Virus record (IMG/VR): IMGVR_UViG_3300020421_002402
Span: 1 to 64,000 of that record
DNA: 64,000 nucleotides
Origin: a virus
Reading direction: 5' to 3' (one strand)
Shown: in pieces, positions 34,659 to 44,142 of the stretch
How positions within the stretch are numbered: the stretch's first letter is position 1
Layout of the letters: every line of letters starts with the position of its first letter
The notes under the pieces: model-generated
Seen by the model: the letters and a program-made list of their open reading frames with translations, nothing else
What the model was told of the DNA's origin: nothing
Database searches by the model: none
Made by a program: the position numbers and the translations under genes

Positions 34659-35604
34659 TTATCCTTTCTGGGTAAACGATTTCGACAGAGTCAAAGACCA
34701 CAGAATAAATTTTCCTTTATCAAGTAAAATATTTGAACACCCAGTTGCATTCTGGTATGGTTCTAAAAAAGGAAAACCTGTAAAAAAATTAGAAAAAAGT
34801 CTTAAAAGATTTCTTAAAAGAACTGCACCAAACTTACCATACTTTGTAATATACAATTTGCCCAATAGAGATATGGGTCATTATAGCAAAGGTGGTGCCA
34901 AAGATGCTAGTGAATATTTAATGTTTATACACGAGTTCTGTGAGGGTATAAAAGGGCATAAACCTATAGTTATATACGAACCAGATGCATTACCACATAC
35001 AACGCATATGGAATCTATACAATCAGAATATAGATTAAACTTAATTAAAGAAGGATTAAAAGTACTCACCGAAGAAAGTGATGCACATGTTTATGTAGAC
35101 ATTGGGCATAGTAATTGGTTAAGTCCTAAAGAAGCGGCAAGTCTTTTAGATAATGTAAGCAATGATAAAGTAAGAGGATTTGCAGTAAATGTAAGCAACT
35201 ACAGAAGCACAGATGAATCTATGGAATGGAGTTTAAAAGTATGTGAACATAGACCTAATGATTACTTTGTTATTGATACAAGTAGAAATGGCAATGGACC
35301 ACTTGGCAACGAATGGTGTAATCCACCTGGTAGAGCATTAGGAATACCACCTACATGCAATACAGAAGTAGAACAATGTGATGCTTTTCTATGGGTAAAA
35401 ATACCAGGTGAGAGTGACGGCAAAAGAAATAAAGGTCCAAAAGCAGGAAAATTTTGGGGTACTATGGCAGAAGAATTAGTAAGTAATGCTGTTCAAAGTC
35501 CTTCATTTTGGGTACACCGTTGCGAAAAAAGAGGATATATAGTACATACACCAGTAGATAAAAAATGTATGTACTGCGGATTAAAGAATGATAGAAGTTT
35601 TTAA
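34648..35604 (+). CDS. Glycoside hydrolase family 6 (cellulase-like) enzyme
   Basis: 318 residues. Family 6 motifs run in order: FVIYNLPNRDMG (Asp75), IVIYEPDALPH (proton donor Asp113), VYVDIGHSNWL at 148-157, GFAVNVSNY, VIDTSRNGNGPLGNEWCNPP at about 208-227 and FLWVKIPGESDG with Asp257. Family 6 enzymes cleave beta-1,4-glucan by inversion. The last 30 residues add four His/Cys-rich positions (HRCEKRGYIVH, KKCMYCG) like a small zinc ribbon. No signal peptide, so it acts in the virion, after lysis, or on an internal glucan. Highly unusual for a phage. Confidence 0.9.
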   Translation: MALNYPFWVNDFDRVKDHRINFPLSSKIFEHPVAFWYGSKKGKPVKKLEKSLKRFLKRTAPNLPYFVIYNLPNRDMGHYSKGGAKDASEYLMFIHEFCEGIKGHKPIVIYEPDALPHTTHMESIQSEYRLNLIKEGLKVLTEESDAHVYVDIGHSNWLSPKEAASLLDNVSNDKVRGFAVNVSNYRSTDESMEWSLKVCEHRPNDYFVIDTSRNGNGPLGNEWCNPPGRALGIPPTCNTEVEQCDAFLWVKIPGESDGKRNKGPKAGKFWGTMAEELVSNAVQSPSFWVHRCEKRGYIVHTPVDKKCMYCGLKNDRSF

Positions 35605-36286
35605 AAAGATAAATGTAGACTTTGATTATATGAAGTTGCGTAATGATGTGAATCATGTATATCATACTATCAAAGAACAAGCAGTAGACACGCAATACGA
35701 GGCTCTAGCATACCGTAATATATGTATTACTGCATCTAATCCTAACAGTGATGATTGGACAGATGGCATAGCAGGTAAAACCTATGTAAACAAAACAGGT
35801 GCACAAGGTAAACAAGGTGTACTAACATCACAAGTAGGCGATGATTCTAATGAAATGTTAGATGAAACAAAATTTATTCATCCTATTAAACAAATACAAG
35901 GACTATATTTAGAAGAATTTATTAAAAGTTTTAAAGATGTTTACAGATGGAGAATAAGTATTTTACCTCCTAGAACAACTTTAAGCATACACAAAGACGG
36001 AAGTTTTTTAATGCAAACACTTAATACAACAGGTGCTATATTAGATTGGAGATTACATTTTCCAATAGTAACAAACAACAGATGTTTTCTTGTAAACTGG
36101 CCCGATAACTTTGGAACACCCAGTGATGAAGGAGAAACTGTGCCTTTAGAGTTAGCACACTTCAAAGCAGGTAGCAGTTACCTACTTAATACAAGTAAAA
36201 TACATTGTGCTACTAATTATAGTGATTCAGAAAGAATACACTTAATTGCCAGTCTTGGCAAAGATACTATTCAGGCTTTTCAATAA
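35588..36286 (+). CDS. 2-oxoglutarate dioxygenase-like (Asp/Pro hydroxylase-like) protein
   Basis: 232 residues. YRWRISILPPRTTLSIHKDG contains the His-x-Asp iron motif, and a later KIHCATNYSDSERIHLIASL gives the distal His and the 2-oxoglutarate Arg. This resembles aspartyl/asparaginyl beta-hydroxylase-type phage proteins. It is probably cytoplasmic and modifies a protein. It starts inside the GH6 gene (17 nt overlap) and its 3' end overlaps the convergent methyltransferase gene by 20 nt. Confidence 0.68.
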   Translation: MIEVFKKINVDFDYMKLRNDVNHVYHTIKEQAVDTQYEALAYRNICITASNPNSDDWTDGIAGKTYVNKTGAQGKQGVLTSQVGDDSNEMLDETKFIHPIKQIQGLYLEEFIKSFKDVYRWRISILPPRTTLSIHKDGSFLMQTLNTTGAILDWRLHFPIVTNNRCFLVNWPDNFGTPSDEGETVPLELAHFKAGSSYLLNTSKIHCATNYSDSERIHLIASLGKDTIQAFQ

Positions 36287-37019
36287 CTAACGGATTTTGT
36301 AGTGTCCACATAGGAGGAAGTCTTCTTGTGTGAACAGTTGCATCTGGAAATGTTGTTTTTAATTTGTTAGTTAATGCTTTATTATTCCAAAACCATGTAA
36401 AGTGTGTTGCTTCAACAACAGCATCATCACCTTCTGTAGGAACTCTATCAACATCAACTCTTACATCATCATTGTTAATTAAACAGAACACATCACTATT
36501 TTCTGTACTTTCTACTAGTGTTGGTTCTAACATACCATATTCATGTGTACGTCTAACAACAAAATAATTTAGTGCTACTTCACGCATGAATACACCAATA
36601 CAAATTACTCCGCCTGGATTAAGATGGTCATAACAGGATTGTAAATCAGCCATTAAAATTTCAGGATCTACATTAGCAGTTTTCATATATGAAAAAATTA
36701 AATCAAACATTTCACCTTCTTTGAAAGGCATAGGTTCATCAACATTACCACTAGGATGATTCATTTGATTGTGTCTATTCCACATTCTAAAATCAGCATT
36801 CGGAAAATCTTCCTTACCTTGGTCTATTGCTTCTTGGTCACTATCAAATACAGTATAGTTTTCTTCTTTAACTTTGTTGTCTGGATCATTTAAAAGTGTA
36901 CCAGCATTACCATAAAGTTCTAATACTTTTGCATTTTCATATTTTTCTGCACCAATATTTGTTGGAGTTAAAGAAGTTGAGAAATATGCATGTTTAGGTA
37001 TGTATGCTTCAATTGTCAT
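36267..37019 (-). CDS. SAM-dependent methyltransferase-like protein
   Basis: 250 residues. AKVLELYGNAGTLLN resembles the glycine-rich motif I, YTVFDSDQEAIDQ carries the acidic residue at the end of strand 2, FDLIFSYMKTAN fits motif IV, and HLNPGGVICIGVFM the strand 5 region. These fit a class I methyltransferase fold, though motif I is weak. Substrate unknown. First gene of the minus-strand block in genome order, transcribed from its own late element. Confidence 0.6.
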   Translation of the reverse strand: MTIEAYIPKHAYFSTSLTPTNIGAEKYENAKVLELYGNAGTLLNDPDNKVKEENYTVFDSDQEAIDQGKEDFPNADFRMWNRHNQMNHPSGNVDEPMPFKEGEMFDLIFSYMKTANVDPEILMADLQSCYDHLNPGGVICIGVFMREVALNYFVVRRTHEYGMLEPTLVESTENSDVFCLINNDDVRVDVDRVPTEGDDAVVEATHFTWFWNNKALTNKLKTTFPDATVHTRRLPPMWTLQNPLVIEKPE

Positions 37020-37048
37020 AAGTGTTTCCTGTTATGTAATTATAACAG

Positions 37049-37055
37049 TATTTAT
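37049..37055 (-). promoter_or_regulatory. T4-like late promoter element (minus strand)
   Basis: ATAAATA on the minus strand, 36 nt upstream of the ATG at 37019; a ribosome site caggaaa follows. Confidence 0.6.
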
Positions 37056-37065
37056 TAAGATTGGA

Positions 37066-37836
37066 TTAGACGCCTGAAGGATTTAGGTCGTCTTTGTCAT
37101 CTGGAATTGGTGATTCTTCTTCAGGTGCAAACATTTCACCTTCCAAGTAATGTTTAGCAGAACCAATGTATTCTCCTGCTTTAATTACCTTACCTTGCCA
37201 CCAATGTGGGAAATCTCCGTCAGGTAATTCACCTAACATTTTGTATAATTCTACACTATACTTTCCAATTTTGTATAGTTCTTTTCTCAACATGTCTGCT
37301 TCGTTGTCAACATGTCCTATTGCTATTTTAGTAACTGAGCCTTCTTCTTCCATCATTGGAAGTCCTGCTAGTTTTCTAATTCTGTTTAAATCTTCGTATG
37401 CTTTAGTACCACCGAAACCTGGATCTTCTCCGTCTCCGTCACATACTTTACATGCATCGCCTTTGTTGTCCATGCCTGTTCCATCACATGGTTCACAGTC
37501 GCCTTTACTCATTGGATCTTTTGTGCCTTCAAAAGCATCTGGCATTTCAATACCTTTTGCTTTTAATCTTTCTTTTTCATCATCAAATGCTGGACTAACA
37601 GAAGGAACTTCATCTGGACGTTCTTTTCTCATAGCCTTTTCTTGTCCGTATTCTCTTTCTAAACTAGGCATTTTTGCTTCTAGTTGTCCTAATGTCATTT
37701 GAGGATATTTTTCCATTGCCCAACTAAAGAAGTTTCCAATACCAAATTGCTTACCTTTGGATTGTGCTTTATCTCTTTCACCAGCACGTTTCATGCCAGC
37801 AGTTTTGAAATCAATTACGTTTTTATCTTCTGGCAT
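37066..37836 (-). CDS. Virion-associated protein with a DnaJ-like CxxCxGxG repeat
   Basis: 256 residues. The centre has CEPCDGTG and CKVCDGDG, two zinc-ribbon repeats like those of DnaJ but only one pair. The C-terminal half (KIAIGHVDNEADMLRKELYK, then FPHWWQGKVIKAGEYIGSAK) matches a helical module repeated at the ends of marine phage virion proteins. Late expression with the neighbouring minus-strand genes is likely. Exact role unknown. Confidence 0.6.
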   Translation of the reverse strand: MPEDKNVIDFKTAGMKRAGERDKAQSKGKQFGIGNFFSWAMEKYPQMTLGQLEAKMPSLEREYGQEKAMRKERPDEVPSVSPAFDDEKERLKAKGIEMPDAFEGTKDPMSKGDCEPCDGTGMDNKGDACKVCDGDGEDPGFGGTKAYEDLNRIRKLAGLPMMEEEGSVTKIAIGHVDNEADMLRKELYKIGKYSVELYKMLGELPDGDFPHWWQGKVIKAGEYIGSAKHYLEGEMFAPEEESPIPDDKDDLNPSGV

Positions 37837-37837
37837 T

Positions 37838-39406
37838 TTATAATCCTGCTAGTTTTTTCATTTCTGCCATGTCTCTGTCAAAATCCATTTCACCATGGTC
37901 TTTATAGTCTGCATTTTGAACAGTATCTTCGATATATTTTTGTACTATGTCATCTCTGTCATCGTCCATATGTAAACCAGTTTCTAAAGAAATATCAGTA
38001 AGTTCACCATCAAGTTCTTCCATGCTCATACCTAATACTTCTGCTAGGTCTTCTTCACCGTTCTCGTATGCAGTAATTAATTTATTGTACATCTCTTCTT
38101 CTTGACTTGGTTCTCCAAATGGAGCACTTTCGTATGCATCTGAAGGAACATACTCTGGATGTTCTTCGTTGTATGTTTTGTTGATTTCGTCGTAATCATA
38201 TGATCCTTTATATTCAGCATCAAATTCTTCTTTGCTCATTTCCATAGCATCGATGATTACATCTTTAAGTTTACCCTCTTCCAGTTCTTCTTCTTCAACT
38301 GTATAATCTGCTTTAATATCTGATAAGTCAATTTGTGGTAATTCTGAAGTTTCTTCTACTAAGCCTTTTGATTTTGCGAAATCTAACATATTTTCCAATC
38401 CTTCGGAGTTTTGGATTGCGTCTAAGAATTTTTCTCTAGGTGATTGTTCTTCGCCACCTCTGTTAGTAGGTAGCATGTCCATCATTTTCTTTAATGCTTT
38501 TGCTTGTGCAGGACTAACATCTACTTCTTTACCGTCGTCAGTTTTAACACTTGTTACTGGTTTGAAGTTTTTAATTTTCATGTCTTCTGCATCTTTGCCT
38601 GCTTCTTCACTGTCAATTACTTTGCCTAATTGATTAATCATGCTGTCTTGGTCATAGCCAGGCTTTGTTGCATATTCATCTTCATCGCCGTCTGTCATAC
38701 CTGTATCAACATCTAAGTCTCCGTATTGTACAGGAGCGGCTTCAGATAAACCTGCTAAGTATTTCATTATATCTATCATTTCGCTCATTTGTTCACCTAT
38801 TAATTTGTTATTGAAAAGTTTAAAAACCTTTTCATTAAAAGTACCCATATAGTTATTAAATACTTCTTTTCTCTTTTCAGCGTCTTCAACACTTGTGAAT
38901 GCTTTTCTAAAAGCACTTGCACTTGCAACTTCATCACCACCTTTTACAGTTGGTGCTATATGAATATATCCTCTTTCACTCATTGGTAAAGCAGGATGTT
39001 GCTCTAATGTATTTATCATCTGATAGTACTTTGGACGAGTTTCTCCACGCACAGTCATGTCTAATCCAGTTTTTTCATCTACATTATTCATAGGAAAACG
39101 TTCTGTATCTTTTTCACCAACAGCAAAAATAACCATAGTATTATCCATATCAAAGTTCTTTTTGTAAGAATCTACTAGGTAAGGTTGAGGTGCAAGTATA
39201 ACTTTATCAGCAGGTATGTCAAACAACTGTGTCATTATTTCTGCTTTTTCTTTAAAATTGAAAGGACTCTTAGTGCCTTCTACTTTGTCTGATGATGCAA
39301 TATATACATCTGCATCAGGAAATTCAGCCTGTAGTTTTTTGTACACTATCTCATGATGAGGTAGCATAGGTTGAAATCTTCCTGGATATATTACGACTTT
39401 TTTCAT
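37838..39406 (-). CDS. Nucleotidyltransferase domain fused to a virion-type acidic tail
   Basis: 522 residues. The first 180 residues are a nucleotidyltransferase of the NMN adenylyl/cytidylyltransferase superfamily: GRFQPMLPHHEIVYKKL replaces the usual GxFxPxHxGH and SASAFRKAF replaces ISSTxIR. The remaining 340 residues are very acidic and helical and end in the AEMKKLAGL signature of structural-type phage proteins. The fusion suggests an enzyme carried in, or acting on, the virion. It lies between two virion-type genes. Confidence 0.65.
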   Translation of the reverse strand: MKKVVIYPGRFQPMLPHHEIVYKKLQAEFPDADVYIASSDKVEGTKSPFNFKEKAEIMTQLFDIPADKVILAPQPYLVDSYKKNFDMDNTMVIFAVGEKDTERFPMNNVDEKTGLDMTVRGETRPKYYQMINTLEQHPALPMSERGYIHIAPTVKGGDEVASASAFRKAFTSVEDAEKRKEVFNNYMGTFNEKVFKLFNNKLIGEQMSEMIDIMKYLAGLSEAAPVQYGDLDVDTGMTDGDEDEYATKPGYDQDSMINQLGKVIDSEEAGKDAEDMKIKNFKPVTSVKTDDGKEVDVSPAQAKALKKMMDMLPTNRGGEEQSPREKFLDAIQNSEGLENMLDFAKSKGLVEETSELPQIDLSDIKADYTVEEEELEEGKLKDVIIDAMEMSKEEFDAEYKGSYDYDEINKTYNEEHPEYVPSDAYESAPFGEPSQEEEMYNKLITAYENGEEDLAEVLGMSMEELDGELTDISLETGLHMDDDRDDIVQKYIEDTVQNADYKDHGEMDFDRDMAEMKKLAGL

Positions 39407-39672
39407 AGTTCTACAATTCTAACCTTTAATGGTGTTGAACCTTTTATTAATCTATGATAACATCTTTTGTTTATATGTATAGTGGAACCTGGGCCTATTT
39501 CTTTTGGTAGTTCGTTATCAAATTGAAATTTCCAACCAACACCTTCTAACACTTTTACAAATCTTGTTCTTCTATCTCTATGCCAAACAAGTTCTTCGTT
39601 GTCTACTGATAAATCAAATACTCTTTCAAATGTGTTTTCAGATATGTTTGTTTGAGTGTAAGGTTCTGACAT
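39403..39672 (-). CDS. Small cupin-like phage protein
   Basis: 89 residues. VWHRDRRTRFVKVLEGVGWK and GSTIHINKRCYHRLIKG fit a minimal cupin barrel with conserved His residues; this short family is common in marine T4-like phages. It overlaps the nucleotidyltransferase start by four bases. Ligand unknown. Confidence 0.6.
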   Translation of the reverse strand: MSEPYTQTNISENTFERVFDLSVDNEELVWHRDRRTRFVKVLEGVGWKFQFDNELPKEIGPGSTIHINKRCYHRLIKGSTPLKVRIVEL

Positions 39673-39675
39673 AGC

Positions 39676-41619
39676 CTACCACCACTTACCGCCTTTGACC
39701 AGACCGTAACGTGGCAAACGACATGCCCAATAACCTGCCTTCATTTTGTCGTTTTTCTTTTCGCAATTATGTCTTGCGGCAAATGATTTTGCTCTTTTCT
39801 TGTTTCCTGATTTTGTTTTTAATCCTGCGTCACCAAAACTAATTTTTTTAACTCTGCCTGTTTTAGGATTTTTAACATAAACTTTATATTTTTTACCACC
39901 ACCTGAACTTCTTGTTGGCTTGTTGAGTTTTACTTTTTTGCCTTGATATTCTGCTTCGTTGGTAACACTTTCACCGGCATGCATAGCCGCCATGTGTTTT
40001 TTATATTTCTTTGTGCCTTTCTTGTGAGGTGATTTGCCTTCGTCAAAATCTTCCATGTCATTTAAGTTTATATGCTGTAATGCGTCTTCTATAACTTCAT
40101 TTGCACTGACAACATCTAACACTCTACCACTGGCAAAGTCTCCTATTGGTTGTCCGCCTACTTCCATTCTTGGATCAACAACATCTTCAACATGTAGTGC
40201 TTCTAGGTCTGAATACATTTTTGCTTCTAGGTCTTCTTTATTGTCTGCATACAAACCTGGTGATTCACCAAATGTATCTACTAGTTGTTGTACTACGGCA
40301 TCACGTATAATACTTCTTTCTTCACCTTCACTAATTGCGTCATTAAAAAGTTTAAAAGGATTAAATCCACCTTTCTTAGGTTCAGGAGGTCTTTCCATAG
40401 GCTTTGTTCCTCTCTTCACCCCTTTTTGCTTTAATTTTTTTCTTAGTTTATCACTAATATCTGCTGGGTGGTCTGGATTGTCTTTATCTAATGAATAGTA
40501 TCCAGGGCCTTTAAGTCCTTTGACTAAATCTTTTATACCTTCTTCTAATTGTACTTTGTAAACAATCTTAGCAATTTTGGCAATGTCATCTGCTAGTGCT
40601 GGATTTTCACTTTCTAATTCTGAAAATAATTCTTGTGGTGAATATTTTGACCAATCCTTTTTCATTAATGCTCTACCAAGTATTTTTCCTACTGCATTTT
40701 CTTCTGGTGTGTTGTATGATTTAATCATTGGTAAATCATCTAGTTCACGTGCTGATTTCCAATCCATATCCATTACACCTTCACCAAATGCCATTTTAGA
40801 TGCTTTACCTAATATTTCACTTCGTTGTCCTCTACCCATGTGTGGGAAGTCTGCCTGCATTTGTTGATATGCCATTCTAGGATCATCCATTCGTTTCATA
40901 TAACTAGCAACTTGTTTAATAACTTCTTCGTCACCTGGATATTCGTCTCTTGATTTTTTTCTTTGTGCATTACCTTCGTCATGCTTTGTTATCTCTACCC
41001 AACTAGGTTGACCATTACCATAAGTCATTTCACCTTCATCACAACCATAGTTGCCAAAGCCATCGCACTCTGAACTTTCTTCCTCTTCACCGTCATCATT
41101 GGTAAATGTTTCTTCACCGTCCATGTAACCTGAACCACCACATGCTGGACAATCGCCATCTTTGATATAGTCGTCCATGTAATTGCCTTGTAGTGCATCT
41201 TGTAAATCGTTAAATGCTTCTGTTCTTTCTTCAGCATCATAGTAATCATCAGGCTCGCCAATCATTCCTCGTTCTGCTTCGTCTTCATCTTCTATTAAGT
41301 ATGGAATATCTAGCCAAACTTTTTCACCACCTTTAAGTGTTACCTGTTCGCCTATGTCTGTGGCAAGCATTTCTTCACTTTCCCAATCAAGTTCAGGTAA
41401 AGATCCTGCTTCACGTAATTTTTTTGCTAGTTGGAATGTTTCGATGTATGCTTTACTACCATGTCTAAAAGGACTATCACATAGTGCAGTACCTTCATTT
41501 ACATGTGTTGCTAATGCTTGAAGTGATTCATTTATAGACTCTTCTTTGTTTACAGAAACACTTTCTGTGATTTGTGATGAGAGTTTATTTTTATCTGCTG
41601 TAAAATCGAATAGTTTCAT
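39676..41619 (-). CDS. Large virion-associated protein with zinc-ribbon and DUF5872-like C-terminus
   Basis: 647 residues. It has a CPACGGSGYMDGE segment with further Cys residues (DnaJ-like ribbon), a helical middle with MAYQQMQADFPHMGRGQRSE, and a basic C-terminal module of which FAARHNCEKKNDKMKAGYWA is the core; the latter resembles DUF5872-type ends. This is a mosaic of modules found in marine phage structural proteins. The initiating ATG is 13 nt after a late element, with no ribosome site between. Confidence 0.6.
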   Translation of the reverse strand: MKLFDFTADKNKLSSQITESVSVNKEESINESLQALATHVNEGTALCDSPFRHGSKAYIETFQLAKKLREAGSLPELDWESEEMLATDIGEQVTLKGGEKVWLDIPYLIEDEDEAERGMIGEPDDYYDAEERTEAFNDLQDALQGNYMDDYIKDGDCPACGGSGYMDGEETFTNDDGEEEESSECDGFGNYGCDEGEMTYGNGQPSWVEITKHDEGNAQRKKSRDEYPGDEEVIKQVASYMKRMDDPRMAYQQMQADFPHMGRGQRSEILGKASKMAFGEGVMDMDWKSARELDDLPMIKSYNTPEENAVGKILGRALMKKDWSKYSPQELFSELESENPALADDIAKIAKIVYKVQLEEGIKDLVKGLKGPGYYSLDKDNPDHPADISDKLRKKLKQKGVKRGTKPMERPPEPKKGGFNPFKLFNDAISEGEERSIIRDAVVQQLVDTFGESPGLYADNKEDLEAKMYSDLEALHVEDVVDPRMEVGGQPIGDFASGRVLDVVSANEVIEDALQHINLNDMEDFDEGKSPHKKGTKKYKKHMAAMHAGESVTNEAEYQGKKVKLNKPTRSSGGGKKYKVYVKNPKTGRVKKISFGDAGLKTKSGNKKRAKSFAARHNCEKKNDKMKAGYWACRLPRYGLVKGGKWW

Positions 41620-41625
41620 ATAAAC

Positions 41626-41632
41626 TATTTAT
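41626..41632 (-). promoter_or_regulatory. T4-like late promoter element, 13 nt before ATG (minus strand)
   Basis: ATAAATA on the minus strand, with its first A 13 nt upstream of the ATG at 41619. Confidence 0.55.
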
Positions 41633-41646
41633 CACTTTTGGCAAAT

Positions 41647-41874
41647 TTATTCGCTTTCTTGTGTTTCAGACTTAGGTGTCCACTGAATGTTAATGCCTCT
41701 ACGTTCTAACTCTTTTAAGCATTTAATTCTAGTTTTAGGTTTAGCACCTTCTTTATTGATGTATTCGAATAAAAATTCTTTTGATTTTGCTTTGATGTAA
41801 TCGTGTTCCCAATGCCATTTAGTACGGCTACCTTTAGCATATTTTTTAATTGATGGTCCAAATTTAACTGGCAT
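41647..41874 (-). CDS. Small conserved phage protein, function unknown
   Basis: 75 residues, basic, with KYAKGSRTKWHWEHDYIKAK then KTRIKCLKELERRGI. Short proteins like it are common next to structural genes in marine T4-like phages. It starts just after the basic protein's stop. Confidence 0.6.
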   Translation of the reverse strand: MPVKFGPSIKKYAKGSRTKWHWEHDYIKAKSKEFLFEYINKEGAKPKTRIKCLKELERRGINIQWTPKSETQESE

Positions 41875-41876
41875 AA

Positions 41877-42035
41877 CTATCTCCCTTGTCCTCTATACTT
41901 CTTGTGGGAACGACGTTTATGCTTGTTCATTGTTGATGTAGATATTTTAGTTCTTCTACCACGTCCACCTTTTCCTATGGAACTACATTTCCTTGTAGGC
42001 GTTATTGTCGATGTCTTTCTTGCCGCTCTAGCCAT
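41877..42035 (-). CDS. Small arginine/lysine-rich phage protein
   Basis: 52 residues from MARAARKTST; an upstream in-frame ATG at 42062 (61 residues) is possible but less likely. About one third of residues are Arg or Lys (KHKRRSHKKYRGQGR end), suggesting nucleic-acid binding or a ribosome-like role. Unknown function. Confidence 0.5.
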   Translation of the reverse strand: MARAARKTSTITPTRKCSSIGKGGRGRRTKISTSTMNKHKRRSHKKYRGQGR

Positions 42036-42112
42036 TACCCCTCGGTGTGACAACACATACATCAGTGTTGTTTTGATGTTTGTATTTAGTTAAAAACAGT
42101 TTTAATAGAACT

Positions 42113-42370
42113 TTATTTGGATTTTTTTAGTTTAGCAACTTGTTTTTCAAGGTCTACAATTCTTTTTGCAAGTAATGGATACTGTGCTAACCATTTCTCT
42201 TCTCTACTAGCAATTTCGATGTCATATCTTTTTGCTACCCACTCCATAGTGTTGTCCATTTTTACTTGGAACCATACACCTACTTTTGTGTTTTTAAACC
42301 ATTGATAGAAACTACTGCCTATAATACTCGATAGAATACTTTTTAATGTTAAAATGAATAACCAATGCAT
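42113..42370 (-). CDS. Small membrane-anchored phage protein
   Basis: 85 residues. A hydrophobic N-terminal helix (WLFILTLKSILSSIIGSSFY) is followed by a charged coiled-coil-like end (LLAKRIVDLEKQVAKLKKSK). It follows the gene at 42371 without a gap. Function unknown. Confidence 0.55.
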   Translation of the reverse strand: MHWLFILTLKSILSSIIGSSFYQWFKNTKVGVWFQVKMDNTMEWVAKRYDIEIASREEKWLAQYPLLAKRIVDLEKQVAKLKKSK

Positions 42371-43486
42371 TTACTTTCCTTTGGTGTTGCTAACGTTCTT
42401 AGCCTTACCTTTTCTATTTTTATTAGGATCTTTCCTACGTTTTTTACTAACTGCGGAACCAATGGCTTTTTTACCACCTTTGGCTCTTAGGCTTGCGGCT
42501 TTTGATTTGCTCAAACATTTAGGTTTGCCTTCACCTTTTTTGCTGTCACCACACTTACCAATTCTTTCACCTTTGGTATTGTAACGGTCCCAGCCTCCGC
42601 CTCCAGCACCACCTTTTTTGCCTTTGCCAAACCAAGCACGTAGGTTATCGTTTAATTCTTGTTTTCTGTTAGCAAGGTCTTCTTCAATGCCATTTAATAA
42701 TGCATTAAAGTCTTGTGCAAACTCTAAAGTTTCATTTACTTTCATCTTTTCAAGTTTGTTTCTTAAATCTTTTATATCTGCTTCTAAGTCATACATTCTA
42801 AACTTATTAACTTTATCCATCATACCATCAAGTTCAGGATGAAATTTCATAGTAACTACTTTAGCATCTTTCTTTACAGACTTGCCGTCTACTAATACTT
42901 CTACTTCAAACGGTACATGCTTTTCATACCAGTATGCCATATCGTAACCACCGTCATCTAATAGTGTTACTAAAAGTCCTCTATCATAATCTTCGTCTTC
43001 TGCTTTGAGAACTTTCATTTCGTCTCTTGGCAATGTAAGTGCAATATTTCTGTCACCTGATGTAACTTCTTCTTCCTCATTAAAAATTGATTCATTCTTA
43101 ACACAATTAGGTACACGTTTGCCAAACATTGTTTTCATGCCTTTCTTCTTGTAACCTTTCCAGCATTTTTCAACTATTGCTTCTACAAGGTCTGGGTCTA
43201 ATTCGATTGGAGTAAATTGTTGCATTAAATCAACTATGTCTGAATCGTGGTCTAATATTTTATGGTCCTGACTGATAATAAGTGCTTCGCTATCATCGTA
43301 TCCGTGATTTTCACCACTTAAAATATGCATGCCATTACTTAATTCAATATGGTCATCTTGATTGACCCATCTAGATATTGCACTTTCTACTTCGTCGTGT
43401 GGTATTTTCCATTCTTTTTTAAATGCACCAGGCTCTGCCAGTTGAGTGACATTGTCTTCTGCTTGATATACTTCAAATAAACGCAT
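42371..43486 (-). CDS. Virion-associated protein with glycine/lysine-rich C-terminus
   Basis: 371 residues, opening MRLFEVYQAEDNVTQLAEPG like other late proteins here. EKCWKGYKKKGMKTMFGKRV then PNCVK is a recurrent short module of phage virion proteins. A central coiled coil (about 230-285) precedes a basic C-terminus (GGAGGGGWDRYNTKGERIG, then KPKCLSKSKAASLRAKGG). It touches the neighbouring gene by one base. Position in the virion unknown. Confidence 0.55.
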   Translation of the reverse strand: MRLFEVYQAEDNVTQLAEPGAFKKEWKIPHDEVESAISRWVNQDDHIELSNGMHILSGENHGYDDSEALIISQDHKILDHDSDIVDLMQQFTPIELDPDLVEAIVEKCWKGYKKKGMKTMFGKRVPNCVKNESIFNEEEEVTSGDRNIALTLPRDEMKVLKAEDEDYDRGLLVTLLDDGGYDMAYWYEKHVPFEVEVLVDGKSVKKDAKVVTMKFHPELDGMMDKVNKFRMYDLEADIKDLRNKLEKMKVNETLEFAQDFNALLNGIEEDLANRKQELNDNLRAWFGKGKKGGAGGGGWDRYNTKGERIGKCGDSKKGEGKPKCLSKSKAASLRAKGGKKAIGSAVSKKRRKDPNKNRKGKAKNVSNTKGK

Positions 43487-44142
43487 TACTTTTTCTTCTT
43501 TTTAGAGTTGCCCCAATTAGCCGCACCTTTTTTTCTGCATTGTACTAATGCACCACTGGCGTAGGCACTGGGCCAAACTTTATATCTAGATTTTACTTTG
43601 TGATAGCAGGCATCTTTTTTACCTGCCGCTTCGTCAAATTCTTCTTCTGTCATTATTTGACGTACTTCCCAAACATTTTTCATTTCTTCCTCTAAAGGAG
43701 TTAATTGAAATCTTCCATCTGGTTTGTTATGATATCTTGGTCTAGCATCTTTCTTAACAAGTTTTGCTAAATGTTTTAACAATTTGTCATCTTCTTGTGC
43801 TTCGTCTTTTAATTTTTTTAGAATGGAATCTATTATTGCTGATTTTGATGCAACAAATTCTCCTTCATCAAAATTAAAACTTTTTAATTCTTGCTTTTGT
43901 TTTTTTCTATCGTAATCTTTTGGTGACTTGTGAGCACCAGCACCACTCATATTGCGTGAGTTCTTTGCTACTGGATTATTTAGTTTAGGCATTTTAGGTT
44001 TTTTCTTTTGCTCGCCTACTAGTTTGCCTTGAAAAGGATGTGGACTTTCATGTCCCATGTTAGGTTTAATTAACTTAGGTTTTTTGCTAGTTGCTTTAAC
44101 TTGTTTCTTTTTGCCTTCTACTATAAAGTCTGTTAGTTTCAT
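43486..44142 (-). CDS. Basic virion-associated protein with conserved cysteine C-terminal module
   Basis: 218 residues, lysine-rich. The C-terminal KKDACYHKVKSRYKVWPSAY then ASGALVQCRKKGAANWG is a strongly conserved module at the ends of many marine T4-like phage proteins. The N-terminus (MKLTDFIVEGKKKQ) resembles openings of neighbouring genes. It overlaps the gene at 44139 by four bases. Role unknown. Confidence 0.58.
   Translation of the reverse strand: MKLTDFIVEGKKKQVKATSKKPKLIKPNMGHESPHPFQGKLVGEQKKKPKMPKLNNPVAKNSRNMSGAGAHKSPKDYDRKKQKQELKSFNFDEGEFVASKSAIIDSILKKLKDEAQEDDKLLKHLAKLVKKDARPRYHNKPDGRFQLTPLEEEMKNVWEVRQIMTEEEFDEAAGKKDACYHKVKSRYKVWPSAYASGALVQCRKKGAANWGNSKKKKK

Noticed and set aside
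40034-40498. 154-codon plus-strand frame inside the minus-strand block
   Set aside because: Shadow of the 647-residue virion protein; Ser-rich, no motif.
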